Source: RUG626 sp964411785
GTDB lineage: Bacteria; Bacillota; Clostridia; Oscillospirales; Oscillospiraceae
NCBI GenBank assembly: GCA_964411785.1
Contig: CAYPMJ010000005.1
Span: 1 to 39,736 of the forward strand
Direction of reading: 5' to 3'
DNA: 39,736 nucleotides
This document shows positions 32,999 through 39,732 of the stretch, piece after piece. The position numbers were made by a program, and so were the translations under genes. Every line of letters starts with the position of its first letter. The first letter of the stretch is position 1. Below the pieces are notes generated by a model, which did not search any database, was not told the origin of the DNA, and saw only the letters and a list, made by a program, of their open reading frames with translations.

Positions 32999-34453
32999 TC
33001 AATTGTTATCGAAGGTGGGTTCAATGGGTATGCGGATGGTAACAAGAGTTCCCCCTCCGGGCGCGTTGGAGAGCGTCAGGTCGCCTCCGTGATACTTGAT
33101 TATTTCGTCGCACACGGCAAGTCCTATGCCGCTGCCGCGCTCCTTGGAGCTGCCCTTATAAAATTTCATCTTCACCCGTTCAAGATCGTCCTCCGGGATG
33201 CCCGGCCCATAATCCCGGACACGGATATACACATTGTCGCCGTCAGTGCCGGTGCCGACAGTGATCCGCTTTCCGGCCCGCGCGTACTTGGCCGCATTGT
33301 CAAAGAGGTTGTAGAACACCTGCCGCAGCCGCTCCGGGTCCCCGTTTATGAGCGGAAGCTCGTCGTCACACGGCTCATAGTCAATGCTCATCTCGTCCTG
33401 GCGCAGAAGCTCCCTGTATGTGAAAATGGAGTCCTCAAGCTCTGCAGATACGTCCATAAGCTCCGCGTTCAAAGTGAAACGCCCGTCCTGCATCCGCGTA
33501 AACTCCAGAAGCTCCTCGACCATCTTTGTAAGTCTCCGCGCCTCCTTCTGAATAATGGCAATGCCCTTCCTTGAATCCTCGTCCAGATTTTCATCATACA
33601 GCAGTGTCTCTACCCAGCCTGTTATGGCTGTCAGAGGCGTGCGGAGTTCGTGGGAAACAGATGAGACAAACTCCGTCTGCGCTTTTTCATACTGGCTTAT
33701 TTTTATTGACATCTCATTTATGGCGTCTACCATGTCGCCGATCTCGTCGCTGTATTTCCTGCTTATCTGGATGCCGTAGCTTCCAGCGGCCATCTGCTTG
33801 GCAACACCGGTTATTTCCCGGATCGGCCCCACCACGGACTGAAGAAAGATCATGCTTACAAGAGCCACAAGCAGCATCACTGCAGCGCCGACAGCGGAGG
33901 CCAGCAGCGCGTCGCGCATTATCTGCGCATCCGCCAGGCGGAGACTTGTCACATAGCGTATGACGCCTATCACCTGATCTCCGCTGTATATCATGGGGGC
34001 TGACACAGCCATCAGATGTTCCCCCGTAGCTTCACTGTAGCCAACCCAGGAGGTGATCTCATGCCTCACAAGCGCACCTGTGATATCTTCAGTCCCCGGA
34101 ACGTTCTCCGCAGTCATACGGTGGGAGCTCAATTCAACACGTCCGGCAGTGTTTACAAACTGAAGCTCCAGCTTGTCCGCATCCTCAAAATTTTCAATGT
34201 ACATATTGGCACTGTCATAGTATTCGGCATAGGTGCGGGTGATATAGTTGGCGAAGAAATCAGAGGCAGTCTTGGCTTTTATAATAAGACCATCTCTCAT
34301 GGCTGCATAGATGCTGGTGGATATAGAGACAACATATGAGCTGACAACAAGAATAACTATGACGAGAATAACCAGCAGCGTTGTCATCATCCAACGTCTT
34401 CGGAGCCCCCGCACGCGAAACCTCCCGCGGCCCTTCTTTTTGCTCTGACTCAC
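32999..34453 (-). CDS. Sensor histidine kinase (WalK/PhoR-like, with extracytoplasmic sensor and HAMP)
   Basis: This 484-residue kinase has TM1 (about 22-44), an extracytoplasmic Cache-like sensor (about 45-180), TM2 (about 184-206), a HAMP linker (about 207-258), the phosphoacceptor His at 268 in SVSHELRTP, and a HATPase_c domain with NLFDNAAKYA, DYGPGIP and GSGIGLAVC. The start is GTG at 34453. It pairs with the response regulator 22 bases upstream. The fold resembles WalK, but no PAS domain is evident between HAMP and HisKA, and no walH/walI/walJ genes are present, so it is probably another PhoR/ResE-type kinase. The signal is unknown. Confidence 0.9.
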   Translation of the reverse strand: MSQSKKKGRGRFRVRGLRRRWMMTTLLVILVIVILVVSSYVVSISTSIYAAMRDGLIIKAKTASDFFANYITRTYAEYYDSANMYIENFEDADKLELQFVNTAGRVELSSHRMTAENVPGTEDITGALVRHEITSWVGYSEATGEHLMAVSAPMIYSGDQVIGVIRYVTSLRLADAQIMRDALLASAVGAAVMLLVALVSMIFLQSVVGPIREITGVAKQMAAGSYGIQISRKYSDEIGDMVDAINEMSIKISQYEKAQTEFVSSVSHELRTPLTAITGWVETLLYDENLDEDSRKGIAIIQKEARRLTKMVEELLEFTRMQDGRFTLNAELMDVSAELEDSIFTYRELLRQDEMSIDYEPCDDELPLINGDPERLRQVFYNLFDNAAKYARAGKRITVGTGTDGDNVYIRVRDYGPGIPEDDLERVKMKFYKGSSKERGSGIGLAVCDEIIKYHGGDLTLSNAPGGGTLVTIRIPIEPTFDNN

Positions 34454-34475
34454 AGCTCATGACCTCGCTTGAATG

Positions 34476-35162
34476 TTAAAAGCCCCACTTGTAGCCATAC
34501 CCCCAGACAGTAGTAATATAGGATGGATTTGTCGGGTCGTCCTCAATTTTTATGCGGAGCCGCCGGATGTTCACATCCACAACCTTCAGCTCCCCGAAGT
34601 AATCCTTGCCCCAGACGGAGTTCAATATCTCCTCCCTTGAGAGCGCACGGCCCGGATTGTCCATGAAGAGCTTCATAATTGAGTATTCAACCTGCGTAAG
34701 CCGTACCCGCTCCCCGTTTTTTTCCAGGGTGCGGTTCTTTGCGTTAAGGTGAAACGGGCCGTTTACCATCTCACCAGAGGAGAGAGCCTCGCTGTCACCC
34801 ACACGGCGGTACAGCGCGTCGATCCGCGCTGTGAGCTCTGCCGGGGAGAACGGCTTTGTCACATAGTCGTCAGCACCGGTCATAAGCCCGGTCACTTTGT
34901 CCATCTCCTGAGTGCGCGCCGTGAGCATGATAATGCCTATGCGGGAATTCTGAGCGCGTATCTGTCTGCATACCTCAAAACCGTCTGTATCCGGAAGCAT
35001 TATGTCAAGAAGCGCGACCTTCGTGTCCGGATTCTGAGCCATACGCTCCAACGCCTCCGCACCTGTAGATGCCTCTATTGGGTCATAGCCTGAGCGCTTG
35101 AGGTTAATAACCACAAAGCTCCGGATGCTTGCCTCGTCCTCCAGTACTAAAACCTTTTTCAT
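34476..35162 (-). CDS. OmpR/PhoB-family response regulator
   Basis: This 228-residue protein has a receiver domain with the acidic cluster E8-D9-E10, the phospho-acceptor D53 (LLDIMLPD), T81 and K103 (TKPF), followed by a winged-helix DNA-binding domain ending in the signature RRLRIKIEDDPTNPSYI and VWGYGYKW. It is partnered with the kinase encoded 22 bases downstream. The gene begins 21 bases after the lipoprotein gene in the same direction. Targets are unknown; the linked lipoprotein is a plausible member of its signalling circuit. Confidence 0.94.
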   Translation of the reverse strand: MKKVLVLEDEASIRSFVVINLKRSGYDPIEASTGAEALERMAQNPDTKVALLDIMLPDTDGFEVCRQIRAQNSRIGIIMLTARTQEMDKVTGLMTGADDYVTKPFSPAELTARIDALYRRVGDSEALSSGEMVNGPFHLNAKNRTLEKNGERVRLTQVEYSIMKLFMDNPGRALSREEILNSVWGKDYFGELKVVDVNIRRLRIKIEDDPTNPSYITTVWGYGYKWGF

Positions 35163-35183
35163 ATGTCTCTGCCCTCCGCCCGA

Positions 35184-36515
35184 TTATGTCTCACCGGTCA
35201 ACCACTCTGTATAATATATTCTGAAGTTGGAGCGAACCAGATCCTCGCTGAGCGGAAAGCCCAGAGTCTCCTCGTCGCTGCACAGAACAGCACAGAATAT
35301 CGTCTCCTCCTCTGTCTGAAGCATGAATCGCTCATCAACTGAAGCCCTCTCAGCGCGGCTGTCACCGGTGAGAGCATAGATTATGAGAAAATCCGTCCCG
35401 ATGGTTCCGTCATCCTCCACCTTGGAGAATATTACGGACCGCTCTCCTGAGACGCTGTCTGAACGTCGGATAGCTATATGTTCCACCCACTCCTGAGGGA
35501 GAATGAGATACCAGCCGTCGATATAGTTGCTATAGGTGTTGAGAGCGAGCCTGGATCTGCCGCTGGAGGACCAGGAGTACCACTCAACTCTGTAATAGAG
35601 CGTCTCAGACGCCGAGGGCACAGCCACCGGCTGCGGAACCTCAAGTACGCCGTCCCCGTCCATATCCCGACAGTAGATCTCCGTAGTACGCACTGTCGAC
35701 TGGCTGACACCGGAGTCTTTATCAAGAGTGATATTGGAGAGCCCCCCGGTACGCAGGGCGAGAATATCAGTGACGAACCCTCCGCCGGAGAGGCGGCTCT
35801 CCAGCAGAACGGCGGCTTTGCCGTCGGTGAGCTGGGTACTTCGCACCCTGAGCAGGGACTCAGTGCCAAAGGACAGGGGCGCGGTGCTGGTGACAACCTC
35901 GCCGTCTGCTGTAACTGAGTACAGAATGGCTGTCCCGGTTCTGTCAGATGAGGACAGGCGCAGCGCCACAATGTTGCTCGCTTTGCTCTTGTCCAGCTGA
36001 CAGACAAGAAATTCCGTGTAGTCGGTACTGAAAAGCTCGTTGACCTGCTCGCCCCTGACGGAGTAGACAGACAGGTAATTAATGCCGGGTACGATCTGCC
36101 AGCCAACAGCAACCTCTTTAAGTCCGTCTCCGTCCATATCGGTATAGTTTACACAGTCAATGCCGGTGCCCTCGCCCTCAATTCGCGCCGTCTCCTCATA
36201 GCCATCCTCGGTCTGTCGGAAGATCAGAAGCTTTAAGGGCTTATCGCTGCCTGAAAAGTTCAGGAAGGCGATCACTTCGCCAACACCATCCCCGTCAAGA
36301 TCCTCCATCTGGATGGACTGCCTGTGAGAGCCGGAGGCCGGTGGAGCGTACTTGGCGCCGGAGCTGAGCAGCTGGTTTATGACAGTCTGAAGCTGCAGAT
36401 ACCGCTCCGACAGCTGAGGAAGGGTGTACAGATCCTCGGCTGTGGCGCTTGTGCAGCCGCAGAGCGTTATGAGCAGAAGCAGGGCAGAGAAAGATAACCT
36501 TAATTTTATCCTCAC
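35184..36515 (-). CDS. Lipoprotein with three DxDxDG (FG-GAP/EF-hand-like) repeats
   Basis: This is a predicted surface lipoprotein of 443 residues. The N-terminus has basic residues, a hydrophobic run and the lipobox LCGC, with lipidation expected at C21. Three calcium-loop-like motifs occur in a repeated setting: DLDGDGVGE (72-80), DMDGDGLKE (126-134) and DMDGDGVLE (284-292), as in FG-GAP/VCBS beta-propeller proteins. The start is GTG at 36515, six bases after a GTGAGG site; the longer reading adds residues before the signal peptide and was rejected. It heads the operon with the two-component system and could be its sensing accessory, but function is unknown. Confidence 0.82.
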   Translation of the reverse strand: MRIKLRLSFSALLLLITLCGCTSATAEDLYTLPQLSERYLQLQTVINQLLSSGAKYAPPASGSHRQSIQMEDLDGDGVGEVIAFLNFSGSDKPLKLLIFRQTEDGYEETARIEGEGTGIDCVNYTDMDGDGLKEVAVGWQIVPGINYLSVYSVRGEQVNELFSTDYTEFLVCQLDKSKASNIVALRLSSSDRTGTAILYSVTADGEVVTSTAPLSFGTESLLRVRSTQLTDGKAAVLLESRLSGGGFVTDILALRTGGLSNITLDKDSGVSQSTVRTTEIYCRDMDGDGVLEVPQPVAVPSASETLYYRVEWYSWSSSGRSRLALNTYSNYIDGWYLILPQEWVEHIAIRRSDSVSGERSVIFSKVEDDGTIGTDFLIIYALTGDSRAERASVDERFMLQTEEETIFCAVLCSDEETLGFPLSEDLVRSNFRIYYTEWLTGET

Positions 36516-36614
36516 ATCGGGCCTCACTCTCAGAATGATCTCTAAGCTATCGTACAATGTAAACACAAAACCGGGCACTGGCCTTAAATCAGGTATAATA
36601 GCCGTCGTTTAACC

Positions 36615-36622
36615 ATTATACC
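36615..36622 (-). promoter_or_regulatory. Extended -10 promoter of the lipoprotein-to-pgsA operon
   Basis: On the minus strand TGG precedes consensus TATAAT (36620-36615), an extended -10. No good -35 lies 16-18 bases upstream. The leader to the GTG at 36515 would be about 93 bases. A second candidate -10, TATTAT (36600-36595), lies just downstream with a weak -35. Confidence 0.6.
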
Positions 36623-36663
36623 ACAGGGCTGTCGATTTTGGTAGTGTTTTATTGTGAATCATG

Positions 36664-36672
36664 TGTTATAAT
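36664..36672 (+). promoter_or_regulatory. Extended -10 promoter of the phosphopantetheinyl transferase gene
   Basis: TGT followed by consensus TATAAT (36667-36672) makes an extended -10; no clear -35 is present. It diverges from the lipoprotein promoter, with about 45 bases between the two -10 elements, so a shared regulator could act on both. Confidence 0.6.
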
Positions 36673-36732
36673 AGCCGCAAAAATGCTTCTATTAAATTTG
36701 AGCAGCCGAAGAGACAGGTGGTGCAGTCACAT

Positions 36733-37284
36733 ATGGTGACAGTATGGCTCAGCAGATCCGGAAAAAAAGAAAACGCACACAGGCTCCTCCGCCTTGCGTT
36801 TTTTCGCCAGTACGGGAGAGAGTGTCCGCCGATAGAAAAGGACAGAAATGGGAAGCCGTTTTTTCCTGATCATCCTGAGCTGTTTTTTTCAATCAGTCAC
36901 ACCAGAACCCATGTGATGGCCGTCCTCGGGGACAGCCCATGCGGCTGCGATGTGGAGTATGTGCGGCACATCTACCCGGAGGTCCCCGGCCGCGTCTGCG
37001 GAGGAGAAGAATTAAGCGTCTTTGATTTTTTTCAGTGTTGGGTACTTAAAGAGAGCTATATGAAGGTATCCGGTGATGTGCGAATGGCGTTCAATAAGAC
37101 GGTCTTTTCCATGCACGGAGGCGAGATAGTCACGCCGGATCCGCGTATCCTGGCCCGCTTTTACCCCTGTGAAGGCTGCCGGGCGGCTATATGCTGTCAG
37201 TGTGTGCCGCCGGCGAGGGCAGAGTGGGTGGAGGAGGGAGAACTGGAACAATTTTGTTGTCCGATCGGCTGGATCAGCCATTAA
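36733..37284 (+). CDS. Sfp-type 4'-phosphopantetheinyl transferase, short form
   Basis: It moves phosphopantetheine from CoA onto carrier proteins. The 183-residue protein has NGKPFFPDHPELFFSISHT (39-57), the Mg-binding CDVE (D73, E75) and WVLKESYMK (103-111) with the K106-E107 pair, matching the Sfp/Sfp-like core. It is shorter than Sfp itself (about 224). The ATG at 36733 follows AGGTGG by 12 bases; the longer ORF begins inside the promoter. There is no polyketide or NRPS cluster in the window, so it may act on an acyl carrier protein or a carrier elsewhere. The protein is cysteine-rich toward the C-terminus, which is odd for this family. Confidence 0.82.
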   Translation: MVTVWLSRSGKKENAHRLLRLAFFRQYGRECPPIEKDRNGKPFFPDHPELFFSISHTRTHVMAVLGDSPCGCDVEYVRHIYPEVPGRVCGGEELSVFDFFQCWVLKESYMKVSGDVRMAFNKTVFSMHGGEIVTPDPRILARFYPCEGCRAAICCQCVPPARAEWVEEGELEQFCCPIGWISH

Positions 37285-37352
37285 ACGGCGACAGGCGCAA
37301 TTTCAAGGGCAGAGCTTCCCGGGCTTTTTTCCGGGAGAATCAAATTAACCGC

Positions 37353-37381
37353 TTGCAAAACAAGGACATGTGTTGTATAAT
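37353..37381 (+). promoter_or_regulatory. Sigma-A promoter of the structured RNA
   Basis: TTGCAA (37353-37358), a 17-base spacer and consensus TATAAT (37376-37381). No start codon with a ribosome binding site follows; the transcript would run into the foldable region at 37388-37560 and, if not ended, into the tRNA-Leu gene. Confidence 0.75.
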
Positions 37382-37387
37382 GAGAGA

Positions 37388-37560
37388 AAGGTGTGGGACA
37401 AGGTGAGGCGGACATACCCACAGACAGCAGTGCGACCTTGTTTTGCGTGGGGGGAGGACGGTCAGCCGCGAGGACTTCTGTGAGCTCGGCCGGTGCGTTA
37501 CATTCAGTGCTCCTCCGCGGTGCTGTTTAAGTTCCCCGCCGGGCAGCGAACGGGACTTTT
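37388..37560 (+). ncRNA. ssrS: Structured small RNA, candidate 6S RNA
   Basis: This is a promoter-driven, gene-free stretch of about 173 bases, the size of 6S RNA, which binds the sigma-A holoenzyme. It folds as a rod. GGCGG (37407-37411) pairs with CCGCC (37536-37540). ACAGCAGUGCG (37424-37434) pairs with CGCGGUGCUGU (37516-37526), apart from one G-G mismatch. GAGGA (37454-37458) pairs with UCCUC (37511-37515), capped by a smaller hairpin near 37464-37491. Between the last two helices the 5' strand leaves a large bulge (37435-37453, beginning ACCUUGUUUUGCG), where a 6S central bubble is expected, about 45 bases from the start. The 3' part can also form a hairpin followed by TTTT (about 37529-37560). 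I cannot confirm the family by search; T-box and SRP RNA signatures are absent. Confidence 0.55.
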
Positions 37561-37573
37561 GAAAATTATAAAT

Positions 37574-37660
37574 GCCGGTGTGTCGGAATTGGCAGACGAG
37601 ACAGACTCAAAATCTGTTATCCGCAAGGGTGTGTGGGTTCGAGTCCCACCACCGGCACCA
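37574..37660 (+). tRNA. tRNA-Leu (anticodon CAA)
   Basis: The 87-base gene has a 7-bp acceptor stem GCCGGTG/CACCGGC, discriminator A and encoded CCA. The anticodon stem ACAGA/TCTGT encloses the loop CTCAAAA with anticodon CAA at 37608-37610, which reads UUG. A long variable arm (TATCCGCAAGGGTG) marks it as class II Leu. The T arm GTGGG-TTCGAGT-CCCAC is perfect. A strong hairpin follows at once. It is the boundary between host genes and the mobile element. Confidence 0.96.
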
Positions 37661-37717
37661 AACAGTATAAATCCGAACCTTTTCCTTGTTGGAGATGGGT
37701 TCGGATTTACTGTTTTA
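37661..37717 (+). terminator. Terminator of tRNA-Leu
   Basis: AACAGTA-T-AAATCCGAACC (37661-37679) pairs with GGTTCGGATTTACTGTT (37698-37714) with one bulged base, followed by TTATT. It begins directly after the tRNA CCA end. Confidence 0.85.
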
Positions 37718-37756
37718 TTCGATTATCCTAACTTCAATAGTAAGATATAAAATTCA

Positions 37757-37786
37757 CAAGGCAAGGAGTTTTTGCTCCCTGCCTTG
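37757..37786 (-). terminator. Terminator of the mobile-element operon
   Basis: CAAGGCA-A-GGAG (37757-37768) pairs with CTCC-C-TGCCTTG (37775-37786) with one internal mismatch over a 6-base loop. On the minus strand it is followed by a T-rich tail (GAATTTTATA). It lies eight bases after the stop of the small orf. Confidence 0.75.
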
Positions 37787-37793
37787 CGCGGTT

Positions 37794-37979
37794 TTACGCC
37801 GATTTATCGGCCATCTCTGCCTTTATTTTGGCTTCTTCCTCCTTCCATGCCTCATATTCTTTCCTGCCTTCCTCGCTCTCAAAAAAAGCTTGAATATCGG
37901 GAAGGAAGCATCTTGCCATCGCTTCCAACTCATGTTTCGGAATATTCCACTCGCTCGCTGCCATAAGGCAACACGGCAT
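37794..37979 (-). CDS. Small element-associated protein of unknown function, start possibly disrupted
   Basis: This 61-residue acidic protein has a WNIPKHELEAMARCFLPDIQ helix followed by a charged helix (FFESEEGRKEYEAWKEEEAK). I recall similar short proteins with I-P-x-x-E-L-E-A-x-A-R in clostridial mobile elements, but no function. The only in-frame start is the ATG at 37979, 24 bases after the AGGAGG (38009-38004) that directly follows the relaxase stop, which is too far for normal initiation. An ATG at 38002, one base after that site, is in another frame. Adding one base to the A-rich run near 37983-37986 would join it in frame and give a longer N-terminus. Confidence 0.55.
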   Translation of the reverse strand: MPCCLMAASEWNIPKHELEAMARCFLPDIQAFFESEEGRKEYEAWKEEEAKIKAEMADKSA

Positions 37980-38009
37980 TTGTTTTGATTATTGTCGGTC
38001 ATTCCTCCT

Positions 38010-39359
38010 TTACATTTTCATTTCATAGCCTTCGTCTTGACCTTGCTCATCCTGCTTCTTTTTCTTCTGACCGTGTTTTCGTTCACGGACATATTTAGGC
38101 TTTGGCTTATCATTGTCCGTATCTCCGATCATCGCAAGATCAGCTGCAAGATACAAACCATTGACGGCAATATCGCTCCAACCGCCGCCCACTTCAGTTT
38201 CAGCTTCCACGGCGTCAAATCTTTCGCTTTCAGTTCGTTCATCATTCGGTAAATGTCTGTGTGCAGTTGCTTCGTCATACTTTCCGTCTGTTTCGACAAC
38301 TTGTCCTCTACGGAATATTTCATCGAGTCCATTTTGTCTGCGGCCATATTCCGCATTTCTGTGAGGCTCGGTCGGAGTGTCTGCCGGATCAAATTGTCCA
38401 ACCCCTCCTGTGTCGGCAATTCGGATATCAAATCCGTGTTCCTGACAATGGCGTTCCCAGTCTGTGAGATGTGCTGTGCCAGCAGATTGTACTGTTCCGG
38501 TTTGAGCATCAGATACATCGGCTGAATCGGCTCGGTCAATGCTTCCACCGTGTTCTGAGTCACCTGTTGTATTTGATTGATTTGTTTTAAGCTTTTCATA
38601 TCCATAAGCAAATAATTTCTCCATGTTGTTTTTTAGATATTTTTCATCCGCCAATCGATTATCCCGAAACCGCTGACCGTCCGGTGTGGTATAGGTGATA
38701 AACTTGTAGTGATTGATCCACTTCACACCGTATCCAAGTCTTTGTAACTGCTCGATAAACTGTTGTTTGGTTCGGCTTTTGGCTACCGCATAATCTATGG
38801 CGTTGGTGAGTTTCAGTTTCTTACTGTTACCGCGGAGCGCGGCTCTGTACTCCCGCTGATTCATAGACCTCTGTCTCGGCTTTTGATACGGTTGCAGTAT
38901 TTCTAATCCAAACTGTTGGCAGATTTCATCAGACCGTTGTCGTAGCTGCTCCAAGTCTTTTTCATCGATCTGGATTTTATATCCGGTTTCACAGTTTACC
39001 GAATTGACAACGAAATGATTATGCCAGTGGTCACGGTCAATGTGGGTTGCCACGACCACCTCGAACCCATCAAATGCTTTTGCCGTTTCCAATCCGATTT
39101 GGTGTATCTGCTCCGGCGTCGCACCGCAATCCGGTTTAAAGGATTGCACATACTGCTTGAAGAACACGCCCGTTGCCTTACCGTATTGGTGTTTGGTCAC
39201 CATAAACTCTTGGTACGCCGATTCGGGAACACAGTTCTGACCGCTGACAAGTTTAATGCCGTTATACTCAGTTTTCTTGTCCTGCATCACATAGTCAAGG
39301 ACTCGCCGCATTGCGGTAGCTGTCTGTGTTTTTTCTGGGATTGCAGTAAAGGTTGCCAT
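38010..39359 (-). CDS. mobA: MOBP-type relaxase/mobilization nuclease
   Basis: It nicks DNA at oriT and pilots the strand in conjugation. The 449-residue protein has an N-terminal relaxase domain with the metal-binding motif THIDRDHWHNHF (105-116; H106, H111, H113, H115), a candidate catalytic Tyr at 23 (LDYVMQ) and a basic linker. The C-terminal half from about residue 263 is hydrophilic and low in complexity (rich in D, E, G, T, R). This tail is overlapped in the +1 frame by another ORF (38129-38611). The ATG at 39359 overlaps the mobC stop as TAATG and follows AAGGTG by about 8 bases. Lower GC than the host genes suggests transfer. Confidence 0.88.
   Translation of the reverse strand: MATFTAIPEKTQTATAMRRVLDYVMQDKKTEYNGIKLVSGQNCVPESAYQEFMVTKHQYGKATGVFFKQYVQSFKPDCGATPEQIHQIGLETAKAFDGFEVVVATHIDRDHWHNHFVVNSVNCETGYKIQIDEKDLEQLRQRSDEICQQFGLEILQPYQKPRQRSMNQREYRAALRGNSKKLKLTNAIDYAVAKSRTKQQFIEQLQRLGYGVKWINHYKFITYTTPDGQRFRDNRLADEKYLKNNMEKLFAYGYEKLKTNQSNTTGDSEHGGSIDRADSADVSDAQTGTVQSAGTAHLTDWERHCQEHGFDIRIADTGGVGQFDPADTPTEPHRNAEYGRRQNGLDEIFRRGQVVETDGKYDEATAHRHLPNDERTESERFDAVEAETEVGGGWSDIAVNGLYLAADLAMIGDTDNDKPKPKYVRERKHGQKKKKQDEQGQDEGYEMKM
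38129..38611 (-). CDS. Overprinted ORF within the relaxase gene, MobB-like with a C-terminal membrane segment
   Basis: This 160-residue frame lies entirely inside mobA, shifted by +1. It starts at TTG 38611 (an ATG follows two codons on), seven bases after GGAG, and ends at TGA. The protein looks real: Gln/Met/Leu-rich amphipathic helices (about 5-60 and 80-130), then KLKLK and a membrane segment (about 141-159, WAAVGAILPSMVCILQLIL). In the same interval the relaxase frame is low-complexity and hydrophilic. In RSF1010, mobB lies within mobA in another frame and also has a membrane segment, so a comparable role in relaxosome anchoring is inferred. No homolog search was possible. Confidence 0.6.
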   Translation of the reverse strand: MLMDMKSLKQINQIQQVTQNTVEALTEPIQPMYLMLKPEQYNLLAQHISQTGNAIVRNTDLISELPTQEGLDNLIRQTLRPSLTEMRNMAADKMDSMKYSVEDKLSKQTESMTKQLHTDIYRMMNELKAKDLTPWKLKLKWAAVGAILPSMVCILQLILR

Positions 39360-39724
39360 TATCCGCACCTTCTGATAATTTCATTCAGTGCTGTCAATAT
39401 ATCGGCATATTGTTCTTTCAGTTCCCGCAGATCGGGGCAGGCAATCTTGCCCATATTGCAGAGCTTTGTCAACTGATTAAGATTTCTGCCGATGGCTTTC
39501 TGTTCCTTCAGCACATCCTCCAAGCCATTTATGACAGTAATTGATTTGTTTATCGCCGCTGCCGTTACAAACTCGGTGAAGTTCATATTTACTTTTTCTG
39601 CTTTTCTTTTGATCGCCGCGTAGTCGCTCTCACGAAAACGCATAGCGATCATTTTTGTTTTGTTGTCGGTTTTAGTTTTGCCCTCTCTTTCTGCGGACGG
39701 TGTATCACCGCTGACAACTCGCAT
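39359..39724 (-). CDS. mobC: MobC-like mobilization accessory protein
   Basis: This small DNA-binding partner of the relaxase has 121 residues. A ribbon-helix-helix-like start (MIAMRFRESDYAAIKRKAEKVNMN, about 25-48) is followed by the MobC motif GRNLNQLTKLCNMG (about 79-92). The ATG at 39724 has an in-frame TGA at the window edge 12 bases upstream and no visible ribosome binding site; ATG at residue 25 or 28 is possible. The start lies inside an inverted repeat (39706-39732). It is coupled to the relaxase gene by TAATG. Confidence 0.78.
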   Translation of the reverse strand: MRVVSGDTPSAEREGKTKTDNKTKMIAMRFRESDYAAIKRKAEKVNMNFTEFVTAAAINKSITVINGLEDVLKEQKAIGRNLNQLTKLCNMGKIACPDLRELKEQYADILTALNEIIRRCG

Positions 39725-39732
39725 CAGCGGTG
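39706..39732. repeat. Inverted repeat at the mobC start, candidate oriT or MobC operator
   Basis: CACCGCTGA (39706-39714) and TCAGCGGTG (39724-39732) are perfect 9-bp complements around a 9-base loop. No T-run follows on either strand, so it is not a standard terminator. Its position at the 5' end of mobC, before the relaxase, suits an origin of transfer or an autoregulatory site. Confidence 0.4.

Noticed and set aside
37388..37560. T-box leader or SRP RNA as alternatives for the structured RNA
   Set aside because: The T-box sequence AGGGTGGNACCGCG and the SRP GGAAG/GAAGCAGC loop are absent, and no aminoacyl-tRNA synthetase gene follows.
37493..37750. 85-codon ORF running through tRNA-Leu
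   Set aside because: It reads through the tRNA gene and its terminator, so it is not a coding region.
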